Source: Bacteroidia bacterium | GTDB taxonomy: Bacteria; Bacteroidota; Bacteroidia; Bacteroidales; Azobacteroidaceae | Direction: 5' to 3' | Assembly (NCBI GenBank): GCA_025999115.1 | Contig: BNWW01000040.1 | Location: 1-21,878 of the forward strand | Length of the DNA stretch: 21,878 nucleotides | Shown: positions 8,300-16,201 of the stretch, piece after piece | Position numbering within the stretch: position 1 is the stretch's first letter | Layout of the letters: each line of letters begins with the position of its first letter | Notes under the pieces: generated by a model | Database searches by the model: none | What the model was told of the DNA's origin: nothing | What the model saw: only the letters and a program-made list of their open reading frames with translations | Position numbers and translations under genes: made by a program

Positions 8300-8734
8300 A
8301 TGGAAGGCGTCAATCTATATCCGTTGAAACGTATTCCGGTGGAAAAAGGCGATATTTTACACGCTTTGAAATCGACGGATGCCGGTTACACGGGCTTTGG
8401 AGAAGTTTATTTTTCTCAAATCGAACAAGGAGCCGTGAAAGGATGGAAACGGCACAACCGGATGACTTTGAATATCGTGGTTCCGGTGGGAGCCATTCGA
8501 TTTATCGTTTACGACGACCGTCCCGGTAGTTCGACGAACGGGCAACGGGAAGAAATCATTCTCTCTCCCGATACAAATTATCAACGATTAACCGTAGCTC
8601 CCGGCTTGTGGATGGCTTTTGAAGGCATCGCCGAAGGCATTTCCATTTTGATGGATATTATTCCCGAAGCGCACGATCCGTCGGAAACAGATAAAAAAGA
8701 ACTTTCGGAAATTCCTTATTTTTCCGGATTATGA
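8300..8734 (+). CDS. Short RmlC-like cupin, nucleotide-4-keto-6-deoxysugar epimerase family
   Basis: A 144-residue single-domain cupin of the dTDP-4-dehydrorhamnose 3,5-epimerase family, shorter than true RmlC (about 180-190). It has GFGEVYFSQIEQGAVKGWKR (residues 32-51), followed at once by His52, probably equivalent to the catalytic His of RmlC. LNIVVPVGAIRFIVYDDR (57-74) and TVAPGLWMAFEG (98-109) follow. Its place behind rfbF and rfbG suggests the substrate is CDP-4-keto-6-deoxyglucose, epimerised at C5, C3 or both. That would give a precursor such as a 6-deoxy-gulose, -altrose or -talose type sugar; this is inference. It lacks the RGxHAHK motif of FdtA-type ketoisomerases. It overlaps the next gene by ATGA. 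Confidence 0.82.
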   Translation: MEGVNLYPLKRIPVEKGDILHALKSTDAGYTGFGEVYFSQIEQGAVKGWKRHNRMTLNIVVPVGAIRFIVYDDRPGSSTNGQREEIILSPDTNYQRLTVAPGLWMAFEGIAEGISILMDIIPEAHDPSETDKKELSEIPYFSGL

Positions 8735-9633
8735 AAATTTTAATTACAGGCGCCACCGGTTTTGTAGGAACCACCTTGATTCCTTATTTATCTGCAAAAG
8801 GCATGAGCGATCTTTGCTTGTTGATACGAAATCCTCAAAAAGCAGAGCAACTGTTTAAGGGATTGCCTTTGCAATTCATTCACTTGCAGGAAACGGGATG
8901 GCGGGAAAAAGTGATCGACTACAATCCGGATGTTGTATTACATTTGGCCACCTTGTTCAATACCCGGAGTGATGCGGAAAACGCAATCAAACTGATTGAC
9001 AGCAATCTGACTTTCAGCACTTTATTGTTGGAAGCGATTTCACATACCCAATGCACCCATTTTATTAACATCGGCACTTTTACCGAATTTCTGTATGGCG
9101 CCGGCGAATATTTCGCCAATAATTTGTATTCGGCCACCAAAACCGCTTTGCGACCCATCATCCGATTTTATCAAACGCAATCTGCTTGGAAGTGGGTCAA
9201 TGTTATTGTCTATTCGCCTTACGGACGAAAAAATCAACAGAAGAAAGTCTTGGATTTTATGGTAGATGCCATGGATTCCCCTACATCGGTCAATTTCAGC
9301 CAAGGCGAACAAATATTGGATTTCATTCACGTAGACGATATGGCCGATTTCTTTTATACCTTACTGACGAAATTGCCGGTATTTACGGAATCTTATACAC
9401 AACTCCATTTAGGGACAGGCGAAGGTCATTCCATTCGAGAAATCGGAATCGTGATGGAAGAAGTATTCGGTAAAAAAATCCATGCTTGTTGGGGCGGATT
9501 GCCTTACCGGGCGAATGATCCGATGTATGCCGTGGCGCCTGTCGCTCGCACGCTTGAATTATTAGCTTGGAGAGCGAAAATAGACATTCGGCGAGGATTG
9601 GAGATTTTAAAAGAAGATTTAATTCAAAAATAA
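8731..9633 (+). CDS. NAD(P)-dependent nucleotide-sugar reductase/epimerase (extended SDR)
   Basis: A 300-residue extended short-chain dehydrogenase. The N-terminus MKILITGATGFVGTTLIPYL (1-20) gives the GxxGxxG cofactor site. DVVLHLATLF (67-76) and the catalytic YSATK (133-137) follow, then IHVDDMADFFYTLL, typical of the family. The closest kind of protein by motif and position is the 4-ketoreductase acting last in CDP-sugar routes (abequose, paratose or 6-deoxyaltrose synthases). It would reduce C4 of the epimerised CDP-4-keto-6-deoxyhexose with NAD(P)H. A 4-epimerase role is possible but less likely after a dehydratase and a 3,5-epimerase. ATGA overlap with the previous gene supports one pathway. 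It is the last gene of the operon and converges on the nuclease-family gene. Confidence 0.85.
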   Translation: MKILITGATGFVGTTLIPYLSAKGMSDLCLLIRNPQKAEQLFKGLPLQFIHLQETGWREKVIDYNPDVVLHLATLFNTRSDAENAIKLIDSNLTFSTLLLEAISHTQCTHFINIGTFTEFLYGAGEYFANNLYSATKTALRPIIRFYQTQSAWKWVNVIVYSPYGRKNQQKKVLDFMVDAMDSPTSVNFSQGEQILDFIHVDDMADFFYTLLTKLPVFTESYTQLHLGTGEGHSIREIGIVMEEVFGKKIHACWGGLPYRANDPMYAVAPVARTLELLAWRAKIDIRRGLEILKEDLIQK

Positions 9634-9700
9634 AATACAGAACCAAAAGCGGTTATTATGCCGTTGATATTAATACGGTCGAATCAAAAGTAACGATCAA
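9634..9700. other. Convergent intergenic spacer, no clear terminator
   Basis: These 67 bases separate the end of the CDP-sugar operon from the end of the oppositely oriented AAA-ATPase-like gene. The only inverted repeat I see is a 4-base stem (CCGT/ACGG) without a T tract, too weak to call a terminator. Transcripts from both sides may read into each other. Confidence 0.5.
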
Positions 9701-11425
9701 TTAAATATCTGTTATTTTGTATTTGTTTTTACCTATAAATACGATGACGGCGGCTTTCAAATCGGAACGGTTGCCCAACCGGTGTGAACTGAGATACTGT
9801 TTTATCTGTTCCTCGCCTTCTTTTTGCAGTTTGGCAATTTCAGCAGGCTTAGTGGCAGTTTTGCAGTATTTCAATTCCAATATCCATTCCCATTTCACTT
9901 GAGGCAGCCGGGGGTCGCGCTGCAAATAAATATCCGTTCTGCCCGGAACAGCTTCGTATTCACTCATCGGGATATAAATCTTGCTCATAAACAAATAAGC
10001 CAACAGCAGCGCCTGAATATATTTTTCATCGAAATGCTTCAAATCCTGATCTGAAAGTTTACTGAAAGCATTTTTTGAAACGTATTCGATAAACGGATAG
10101 ATGCTGCCTTCCATGGCTGCCGCAACGATAGATTCGTCCAAAGGTTGCGATTGCATGGTCATTAGGGGCGAAGTTTCTTGTACCATGAGCGAAACGTAAT
10201 CCCAATACATCGTTTTGACCGAGAAATTGGGAATTTCCAAGCGCAATTTGTTCAGATAAGACCCTTTGATGGTCAACAACCCCATATAGAACAACAGGGA
10301 AACAAACTGACTGTCATCACTCAGCATATCAATGGGAAATCTTTTCAAAACTTCGGAAAGGATACCGTCCTCTTTTACAATTTTAAGCAATGTTTCGCGG
10401 TTATTTTCATTTTTGAACAACCGTCGCAACCGTCCGTAGTCCATTTGCATATTCAAGTCAACGATATTTTCCGGTGGTTGTCGCCTCCTTATTATCTGTT
10501 CAAAGAAATAAAGTATCATGGCGGGATTGTAAACGCTGTGCGCTCCGTCTTTGTGAAACAGATAGCCATCGTAATAGGCTTTCATATCAATAGTGATATA
10601 TTTGGCATCAACGCCTGTTTCCTGCATCAGCCACTCTACCTCTTCCTGCGTAAAACCCATCATCTCGTTGTACTTCGGCTCCAGTGTCAGAACGTCGGCA
10701 ATATTGTAACCACTTGTGAGGTCGTCGAGCATCACCGGCGAGATGCCTGTGATAAACGTACGATTCACGATGGACGTTTTGGCTGCGATTTTCAATTTTT
10801 CATAGAAATCACGCACTACACCATTAGCGGCAATCATAGTTTTATAAAAATCCGTCCCTGCCATGCTGCCCATTGCGATGAGATCATTGGCAAAGTGATC
10901 GTATTCGTCAACGATGACAAATATTTTCTTTTCTGCCGAATTGATTGCTTCAAAGGCTATTTGAAGAGCGCCAATACCCTGTCGCATCTGTTTTATTTCC
11001 TGAATAAGAGTAGCACTGTCGGGAATAATCGAGCGATAAGTATTTATGAAACTACAAACCGTTAGTTCCACTCTGTCCGCAAAGGATTTTATAAACTCTT
11101 TTTCACTCGAAGTATCCAAGCCTGAAAAATCGAACAGCAACATAGCATACGAGTTATGTTCGGGCGTTGGATGCTTACCTATATACAAGTCGCCAAACAA
11201 GGTTTCAAACGCTCCTGCGGCATTGAGGTCATAATAATACCACAAGGTAGTAAAAAACAAACTCTTTCCGAATTTGCGCGGACGAATGAAAAATTGATTC
11301 TTGTTGCTTTCCTGCTCCAACAGCTCAATGTATCGTGTCTTATCCACGTAAGCATAGTTTTCAAGAATTATACTTCTGAAATCCGAATTGCCGTAAGGCA
11401 GCCGTTTGTATTTCTTTGCTTCCAT
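9701..11425 (-). CDS. AAA-ATPase-like protein with C-terminal PD-(D/E)XK nuclease-type domain
   Basis: A 574-residue protein of the AAA-ATPase-like/DUF1703 (PDDEXK_9) family, very common in Bacteroidota and of unknown function. The N-terminus LPYGNSDFRSIILENYAYVD (9-28) is the family signature. RPRKFGKSLFFTTLWYYY (48-65) is its atypical Walker A, and VDEYDHFAND (172-181) is the Walker B-like stretch. The C-terminus has GRTDI (Asp498) followed by WILELKY (Glu517, Lys519), the D...ExK pattern of PD-(D/E)XK nucleases. The motifs are intact and the frame is unbroken. It lies between two convergent operons and has its own -7 box, so it is probably a separate unit. A defence, mobile-element or nucleic-acid role is possible; nothing links it to glycan synthesis. 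A 295-codon opposite-strand frame inside it is judged a shadow. Confidence 0.9.
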   Translation of the reverse strand: MEAKKYKRLPYGNSDFRSIILENYAYVDKTRYIELLEQESNKNQFFIRPRKFGKSLFFTTLWYYYDLNAAGAFETLFGDLYIGKHPTPEHNSYAMLLFDFSGLDTSSEKEFIKSFADRVELTVCSFINTYRSIIPDSATLIQEIKQMRQGIGALQIAFEAINSAEKKIFVIVDEYDHFANDLIAMGSMAGTDFYKTMIAANGVVRDFYEKLKIAAKTSIVNRTFITGISPVMLDDLTSGYNIADVLTLEPKYNEMMGFTQEEVEWLMQETGVDAKYITIDMKAYYDGYLFHKDGAHSVYNPAMILYFFEQIIRRRQPPENIVDLNMQMDYGRLRRLFKNENNRETLLKIVKEDGILSEVLKRFPIDMLSDDSQFVSLLFYMGLLTIKGSYLNKLRLEIPNFSVKTMYWDYVSLMVQETSPLMTMQSQPLDESIVAAAMEGSIYPFIEYVSKNAFSKLSDQDLKHFDEKYIQALLLAYLFMSKIYIPMSEYEAVPGRTDIYLQRDPRLPQVKWEWILELKYCKTATKPAEIAKLQKEGEEQIKQYLSSHRLGNRSDLKAAVIVFIGKNKYKITDI

Positions 11426-11444
11426 CTTTTTTGAAATTAAAATA

Positions 11445-11452
11445 CAAAGATA
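11445..11452 (-). promoter_or_regulatory. Putative -7 box for the AAA-ATPase-like gene
   Basis: The reverse strand reads TATCTTTG, a perfect TAnnTTTG match, 19 bases before the ATG at 11425 and just after the stop of the upstream glycosyltransferase gene. No TTG -33 box at proper spacing was seen. It suggests that the ATPase gene is transcribed independently of the long minus-strand operon. Confidence 0.5.
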
Positions 11453-11458
11453 AACAAA

Positions 11459-12427
11459 TTAGTTGACAATATCGGTGAGCACGGAATCCATATGCAGCAA
11501 AGGGATGTATTTATCCATAATCCGGTCTTCGTGATGCGACATAAACTCCGGATCGAAAACCGGTATTTCCTCCTCCTGAATATTTAACATGGCATGATAC
11601 CGGCCAATCTTTTGGATATGCTCCTCGTATGATTTGGTGTAATAATGATTGATTCGGATTTTTTCAATACTGATGTCGGATAAATTTTGAACAACACCTT
11701 CCCTGACTGCGATTCCTTTTTCGTTTCTTGCCGGAATAGCAAACAAGTAAATCGCATTGTGGATGTGGTACCGGATAACAAAACGAGGATTCACAATGGA
11801 TTTAATGTGCGGATTGATCCCGTCGTGCTTTGTATAATTTTCAATCACCAATCCACCCGGCTTAACTCGGTGTCCATTATAGCCATACATGACCCAATTA
11901 ATCGCCAAAGCATTTATTTTCTTTCCCAAATCCTTTTCTATATCCGCGATGGTGTTGAGAATATTGCCGGTTTGAACCGGTATAATAAATTCATCCACAT
12001 CAACTACGGCAATCCATTTGGTTTTATTACGATATCTTCGGACTGCTTCATCCACTATTTTTGCTTGGACGGGGCGTTTTAAAATTCCGGGATAAAAAAT
12101 ATAATCCACTTCCCCCGAATCGATATAGGGTTGTAAAACTTCTTTGGTGTGGTCGTTACTTTCGTTATCGTAAATAATGAATTTTTCCACACCGGTCAAC
12201 TTGTTGTATTCAATCCATTCTTTCAGATTATCCGCTTCATTTTTTACTTTGGTGATAATAATCAATTGATGCTCAAAAGCGTCCCGGTTATGTAATAAAT
12301 AATTGATACTTGCCTCTATATGTTGAGGTAAAAATCGAATAATAAATTTTATTTGCCAAAATAGATTCCAAAGAATCTGTTTTATATTTGCAGGAATACC
12401 CCGGTGATAAAATTCATGAATAGTCAT
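11459..12427 (-). CDS. Glycosyltransferase, GT92/GT2_4-like, tandem paralogue B
   Basis: A 322-residue enzyme. The start of the GT-A fold is IIITKVKNEADNLKEWIEY (residues 56-74), then GVEKFIIYDNESNDHTKEV (79-97) and the metal-binding VDVDEFI (142-148). The KNE...EWIEYH-like block and the DVDEF motif are signatures of the GT92 and Glyco_tranf_2_4 families. A conserved second half has HDGINPHIKSIVNPR and RINHYYTKS. It probably transfers a hexose to the glycan; donor unknown. It is the last gene of the minus-strand operon, 7 bases after its paralogue. Counted by hand without gaps, 54 of the first 100 residues are identical between the two, so they arose by duplication. This copy keeps the Lys of the KNE motif. 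Confidence 0.88.
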   Translation of the reverse strand: MTIHEFYHRGIPANIKQILWNLFWQIKFIIRFLPQHIEASINYLLHNRDAFEHQLIIITKVKNEADNLKEWIEYNKLTGVEKFIIYDNESNDHTKEVLQPYIDSGEVDYIFYPGILKRPVQAKIVDEAVRRYRNKTKWIAVVDVDEFIIPVQTGNILNTIADIEKDLGKKINALAINWVMYGYNGHRVKPGGLVIENYTKHDGINPHIKSIVNPRFVIRYHIHNAIYLFAIPARNEKGIAVREGVVQNLSDISIEKIRINHYYTKSYEEHIQKIGRYHAMLNIQEEEIPVFDPEFMSHHEDRIMDKYIPLLHMDSVLTDIVN

Positions 12428-12434
12428 ATTGTAT

Positions 12435-13367
12435 TCAATTTTTGATATTTAAAATGCTTTTTAATTTGGGAACATATTTGTCCATGATGTGTTCTTCCTG
12501 ATGCGACATATAATCCGGATCGAAAACCGGCTTTAAATTATAGATTGCATTTTTTCTAATCCAATCTTCAAACGATTTGGTATAGTAATGATTGATTCGT
12601 ATTTTTTCGCAACCGGTATCCGAGGGCGTTCGAACCGCGCCTTCCCAAATAGCCGTTCCTTTCTCGTTCCGCGCCGGTATTCCGAACAAAAACAAGGCAT
12701 TATGAATGTCGTAATAAACTACCATACGGGGATTGACGATGGATTTTACGTGCGGGTTAATTCCGTCATGTTTGATATAATGTTCAATCACTAATCCGTC
12801 TGGTTTGTTGTAAATCCCCGAATGACCATACTGTACCCAATGGATGGCTAAACCCGGAATGGTTTTTCCCAAATCTTTTTCTATTTCATCGATCACTTCC
12901 AAAATGGTATCTTGTGAACAAGGCACAATAAATTCGTCCACATCAATAAAAGCGATCCATTCGGCTTTATTTCTATATTTTTTGATCGCATCGTTGTAAG
13001 CCGCCGGCTGTATTTTCTTGTAATCTCCCGGCCAATAGGAATAGACCACCTCTCCCGATTCGATATAAGGTTGCAGCACTTCTTTTATATTATCCGTACT
13101 TTCATGGTCGTAAACGATAAATTTTTCAATTCCGATTAATTTATGATATTCAATCCATTCTTGAATGTAAGAAGCTTCATTTCCAAGGACAACCGCTGCT
13201 ATCAGTTTGTTTTCAAATTGATCTTTGTTGTGCAAAGTATAATTAATCCATACTTTCAAGTGGGAAGGTAAATATTGAAATATGATTTTTACCTGCCGGT
13301 TCCAACTCCAGAGTTTATTTTTTAGTTTAGCGGGTATTACTTTCCGGTAAATTTCATGAATGTTCAT
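12435..13367 (-). CDS. Glycosyltransferase, GT92/GT2_4-like, tandem paralogue A
   Basis: A 310-residue paralogue of the next gene downstream in the operon, with the same order of motifs: [20 protein letters not shown] (residues 69-88), [12 protein letters not shown] (95-106), IDVDEFIVP (141-149), then [15 protein letters not shown] and RINHYYTKS. The conserved KNE at the start of the family's first motif is GNE here (residues 62-64), so a normally conserved Lys is missing. The DVDEF metal site is intact, so the enzyme may still be active with altered donor binding or specificity. The start overlaps the phosphatase gene by 4 bases. Its link to the heptose genes upstream suggests, weakly, that the pair handles heptose or a sugar next to it. 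Confidence 0.88.
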   Translation of the reverse strand: MNIHEIYRKVIPAKLKNKLWSWNRQVKIIFQYLPSHLKVWINYTLHNKDQFENKLIAAVVLGNEASYIQEWIEYHKLIGIEKFIVYDHESTDNIKEVLQPYIESGEVVYSYWPGDYKKIQPAAYNDAIKKYRNKAEWIAFIDVDEFIVPCSQDTILEVIDEIEKDLGKTIPGLAIHWVQYGHSGIYNKPDGLVIEHYIKHDGINPHVKSIVNPRMVVYYDIHNALFLFGIPARNEKGTAIWEGAVRTPSDTGCEKIRINHYYTKSFEDWIRKNAIYNLKPVFDPDYMSHQEEHIMDKYVPKLKSILNIKN

Positions 13368-13855
13368 ATAATAATATTGTTTTTAATGTATTGTACTTTG
13401 TGCATTCCGGCATTAGCGGCAAATTGCATATCGCTATCGCTATCGCCAATCATCACGGATTTTGTAAAATCAATATCTGGAAAATCCTGCCGGGCTTGCA
13501 AGGCCATTCCGATATTGGGTTTTCGGTTCGGATCGGAATCCGTTACCGCCGGGCAATAATAAATCTTATCGATTCGTCCTCCTGCGGCTACGATTTGTTG
13601 AAGCATTTTATGATGGATGTGTTCCAAATCATCGACTGTCATCACGCCTTTCCCAATTCCCCGTTGGTTTGTAACAATAAAAATGTATTTGAATTGTTTG
13701 TTCCACCGGGTTAAAGCCTCCAATATACCGGGTAAAAATTCAAACTCTTCCCAACACTTCACGTAGTCATTCGGACGAAGACGATTGATGATTCCGTCCC
13801 GATCCAAAAATAACGTTTCGTAATCGCTTAAATCAATATCCGATAAAGTCAGCAT
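13364..13855 (-). CDS. gmhB: D-glycero-D-manno-heptose 1,7-bisphosphate 7-phosphatase (HAD-IIIA)
   Basis: A 163-residue HAD-superfamily IIIA phosphatase that removes the C7 phosphate of D-glycero-D-manno-heptose 1,7-bisphosphate. Motif I is FLDRDGI (16-22, nucleophile Asp18 and acid/base Asp20), motif II is VTNQ (61-64), and motif III/IV is RKPNIGM and GDSDSDM (137-143). The usual GmhB zinc loop of the type CPHHP...CxCRKP is replaced by a short [13 protein letters not shown] (101-113) with a single Cys, so zinc binding is probably lost. The assignment rests on HAD class, size and position among gmhA, hddA and hddC. It overlaps hddC by 7 bases and the next glycosyltransferase by 4. Confidence 0.88.
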   Translation of the reverse strand: MLTLSDIDLSDYETLFLDRDGIINRLRPNDYVKCWEEFEFLPGILEALTRWNKQFKYIFIVTNQRGIGKGVMTVDDLEHIHHKMLQQIVAAGGRIDKIYYCPAVTDSDPNRKPNIGMALQARQDFPDIDFTKSVMIGDSDSDMQFAANAGMHKVQYIKNNIII

Positions 13856-14559
13856 GGGAATAACTGTTTAAAATGATCGTTGGCTTTTGCATAATCTTCG
13901 GGAATACCGATGTCGATGAAGTAGCTATCCTCCACAAAACCGTACAAATTTCTTTTTTTTACGAAAGCTTGCAATACTTCGGTTTCAAAAGAAAATTTTT
14001 CCGGTAAATGATTCAAGGAACATAAAGACGTATTTATCAGATATACACCGCCATTGATTAATCCGGACGGACGGAATTGTTTTTCGTTGAACGATTGGAT
14101 AATCCCCGTTTCATCCACAGATACCGTTCCATACCGGTCGAAATTTTGCATCGGTTTCAAAGCGAGGCTGATAGCTGCCGGATGCGAGCTGTGAAATTGA
14201 TAAAATTCACGGATATTGACATTAAAAAACGTATCGCCGTTCAATATCAGAACATCGTTGCTTTTTGTTTGCTGTAATGCCAAACGAATGCCGCCTCCGG
14301 TACCCAGAGGGGTATCCTCGATCGCAAAATCAAATGCAAAAGGAAAATTTCCGGCAGACTTATCGATCCAGTCCATCACGGTTTCTTTCAAATATCCAAT
14401 GGAAAGCGCCACATGGTCTATTTCTTTATATTGGGATAAACAGGTCAATAAAAAATGCAAAAACGGTTTACCACAGACCGGAGCCATACATTTAGGCACC
14501 TCGCTGATCACCGGGCGCAGTCTGGTTCCTAATCCTCCGGCTAAAATAATTGCATCCAT
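13849..14559 (-). CDS. hddC: D-glycero-alpha-D-manno-heptose 1-phosphate guanylyltransferase
   Basis: A 236-residue sugar nucleotidyltransferase that makes GDP-D-glycero-alpha-D-manno-heptose from GTP and the heptose 1-phosphate. The N-terminus [20 protein letters not shown] (3-22) holds the nucleotide-binding signature, followed by [13 protein letters not shown] (22-34), then [11 protein letters not shown] (85-95) and LNGDTFFNV (106-114), whose Asp109 should bind the metal. MAPV.GKPFL and the length of about 235 fit HddC better than longer mannose-1-phosphate guanylyltransferases. Adjacent gmhA, hddA and gmhB support the heptose substrate. The gene starts 2 bases after the gmhA stop and overlaps gmhB by 7. 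Confidence 0.9.
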   Translation of the reverse strand: MDAIILAGGLGTRLRPVISEVPKCMAPVCGKPFLHFLLTCLSQYKEIDHVALSIGYLKETVMDWIDKSAGNFPFAFDFAIEDTPLGTGGGIRLALQQTKSNDVLILNGDTFFNVNIREFYQFHSSHPAAISLALKPMQNFDRYGTVSVDETGIIQSFNEKQFRPSGLINGGVYLINTSLCSLNHLPEKFSFETEVLQAFVKKRNLYGFVEDSYFIDIGIPEDYAKANDHFKQLFPC

Positions 14560-14561
14560 TT

Positions 14562-15158
14562 TTATTTTCTATTGGGATTTAAGTGTCCGAATAAATTTTC
14601 TTCTACCAGACAACAAATGATATGTCCTATCAAGATGTGTGATTCTTGGATACGAGGCGTTTCGTCGGACGGTACCTGGATGCAAATATCGCATAGATTG
14701 CTCATTTTACTTTCTTTTTTGCCGGTCAAACCGACGGAAAAGATACCTTTTTCTTTACAGGCAATTAAGGCTTGAATAATATTTTCGGAATTTCCGGAAG
14801 TGGAAATACCGATAAACACATCGCCTGTTATTCCTTGCGCTTGTACCTGACGGGCAAATAACCGATCGTATCCATAGTCATTTCCGATAGCGGTAAGGAT
14901 AGACGTATCCGTAGTTAAAGCAATGGATGCTATTCCCGGACGGTCGAAATAAAATTTACTGACAAATTCGCCGGCAATATGTTGAGCATCAGCGGCGCTT
15001 CCGCCATTTCCGGCAATCAACGTTTTATTTCCTTTTTGATAAGCTTCCGTGATTTTTACGACTGCTTCTTCAATTTGAAGAACCGGCTGTTGATCAGCCA
15101 GCAATCGTTGTTTCACTTCAATCGATTGTTCTATTTGTTGAATGATAGATCCTTTCAT
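14562..15158 (-). CDS. gmhA: Phosphoheptose isomerase (sedoheptulose 7-phosphate isomerase)
   Basis: A 198-residue SIS-domain isomerase converting D-sedoheptulose 7-phosphate to D-glycero-D-manno-heptose 7-phosphate, the entry to bacterial heptose synthesis. It has GNGGSAADAQHIAGEFVSKF (residues 50-69), the hallmark of GmhA with Glu64 as a probable catalytic residue. ALTTDTSILTAIGNDYGYD (80-98) and the phosphate-binding STSGNSENI (119-127) follow, and RIQESHILIGH (169-179) lies near the end. Length and motifs match the family throughout; GmhA normally works as a tetramer in the cytoplasm. It follows hddA after 11 bases. Only this copy is seen, so it could also feed an ADP-heptose route elsewhere in the genome. 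Confidence 0.95.
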   Translation of the reverse strand: MKGSIIQQIEQSIEVKQRLLADQQPVLQIEEAVVKITEAYQKGNKTLIAGNGGSAADAQHIAGEFVSKFYFDRPGIASIALTTDTSILTAIGNDYGYDRLFARQVQAQGITGDVFIGISTSGNSENIIQALIACKEKGIFSVGLTGKKESKMSNLCDICIQVPSDETPRIQESHILIGHIICCLVEENLFGHLNPNRK

Positions 15159-15169
15159 ACGCAGCTGAA

Positions 15170-16201
15170 TTATTTATTGTATATTTTCCATCCGTGAGTT
15201 CCGCCTTCGCTAAACTGAAATCCGATCACTTTACCGTCTAATTGGTTCAAAGCATGGATGAGCGGTAATTTTCGAGCCGGATCTACTACAAAGATAATAA
15301 ATCCGCCGCCGCCCGCTCCACTGACCTTTCCGGCGATAGCTCCGTTGCAGGAAGCTATATCAAAAGCTTGTTGAATCATCGGATTGGAAATGGCCGTCGC
15401 CATTTTTTTCTTGTCTTCCCAACCGGTTCCCAATATTCGGGCGAAGGCGCCGATATCTCCTTTCAGTAGCGCCGTTTTCATATCAATGGCGCTTTGTTTA
15501 ATCCGGTGCATGGCCTCAATGGCAACGGCATTGCCGGATAAGGTATTGCTTCGCTGTTCATCAATAATGGTTGCCGACGAACGGGATTGTCCGGTGTAGT
15601 AAAGTACAATTGAAGACTCCAATTCATCGATAATCCAACGTTTGATGCGTAAGGGATTTACAAGGACTAAATCGTCTTTCAAAAATTCCATAAAGTTAAA
15701 ACCACCGAATGCAGCGGCATATTGATCTTGTTTTCCACCACTTAAAGTTAAATCTTTCCGTTCGATTTCGTAAGCGAGCCGTGCGATTTCATATTCGCCC
15801 ATCGGCAGGCTCAACCATTCGACAAAGGCTTTTAAGATGCAAACCACCATCGTGGACGACGACCCCAAGCCACTGCCGGCGGGTGCGTCCGAATAGGTAG
15901 TCATCCGAAAGGAAAGCGGTTGCAGATTAAATTCTTTGATAATCCGGTTGTAAACTCCTTTGTGCAGATCTAAGGCGCCGTCAATGGGAAGATGATTTCC
16001 GGTTTTATACACCAAATGCCGGTTCAAATCGGTAGCGATCATTTCAATGCTTCCATCATTCGATTCTTCGATGGTACAATAGGCATACAGATTGATGGTA
16101 GCATTCAAAATTAACCCACCATAAATATCACTGTAAGGGGAAATATCACTTCCTCCTCCTGCCAGACCTAACCGAAGCGGCGCTTTACTACGAATAATCA
16201 T
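15170..16201 (-). CDS. hddA: D-glycero-alpha-D-manno-heptose 7-phosphate kinase (GHMP family)
   Basis: A 343-residue GHMP kinase that phosphorylates C1 of heptose 7-phosphate in the alpha configuration. It begins [20 protein letters not shown] (1-20), has the ATP-binding motif [11 protein letters not shown] (107-117), and ends with the third GHMP motif [11 protein letters not shown] (291-301). [13 protein letters not shown] is characteristic of HddA as opposed to galactokinase or homoserine kinase. Use of HddA rather than the bifunctional HldE commits the path to GDP-alpha-D-heptose, used in capsules, O-antigens and S-layer glycans, not the ADP-beta-heptose of inner-core LPS. It overlaps the upstream GT4 stop by ATGA and leads the four-gene heptose block. 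Confidence 0.93.
   Translation of the reverse strand: MIIRSKAPLRLGLAGGGSDISPYSDIYGGLILNATINLYAYCTIEESNDGSIEMIATDLNRHLVYKTGNHLPIDGALDLHKGVYNRIIKEFNLQPLSFRMTTYSDAPAGSGLGSSSTMVVCILKAFVEWLSLPMGEYEIARLAYEIERKDLTLSGGKQDQYAAAFGGFNFMEFLKDDLVLVNPLRIKRWIIDELESSIVLYYTGQSRSSATIIDEQRSNTLSGNAVAIEAMHRIKQSAIDMKTALLKGDIGAFARILGTGWEDKKKMATAISNPMIQQAFDIASCNGAIAGKVSGAGGGGFIIFVVDPARKLPLIHALNQLDGKVIGFQFSEGGTHGWKIYNK

Noticed and set aside
9634..9700. Possible bidirectional terminator in the convergent spacer
   Set aside because: The only stem is 4 base pairs long and has no T tract.
10178..11065. A 295-codon plus-strand frame inside the AAA-ATPase-like gene
   Set aside because: It lies fully antisense to a gene with clear family motifs, has low-complexity His/Ile-rich content without recognisable domains, and has no promoter of its own.
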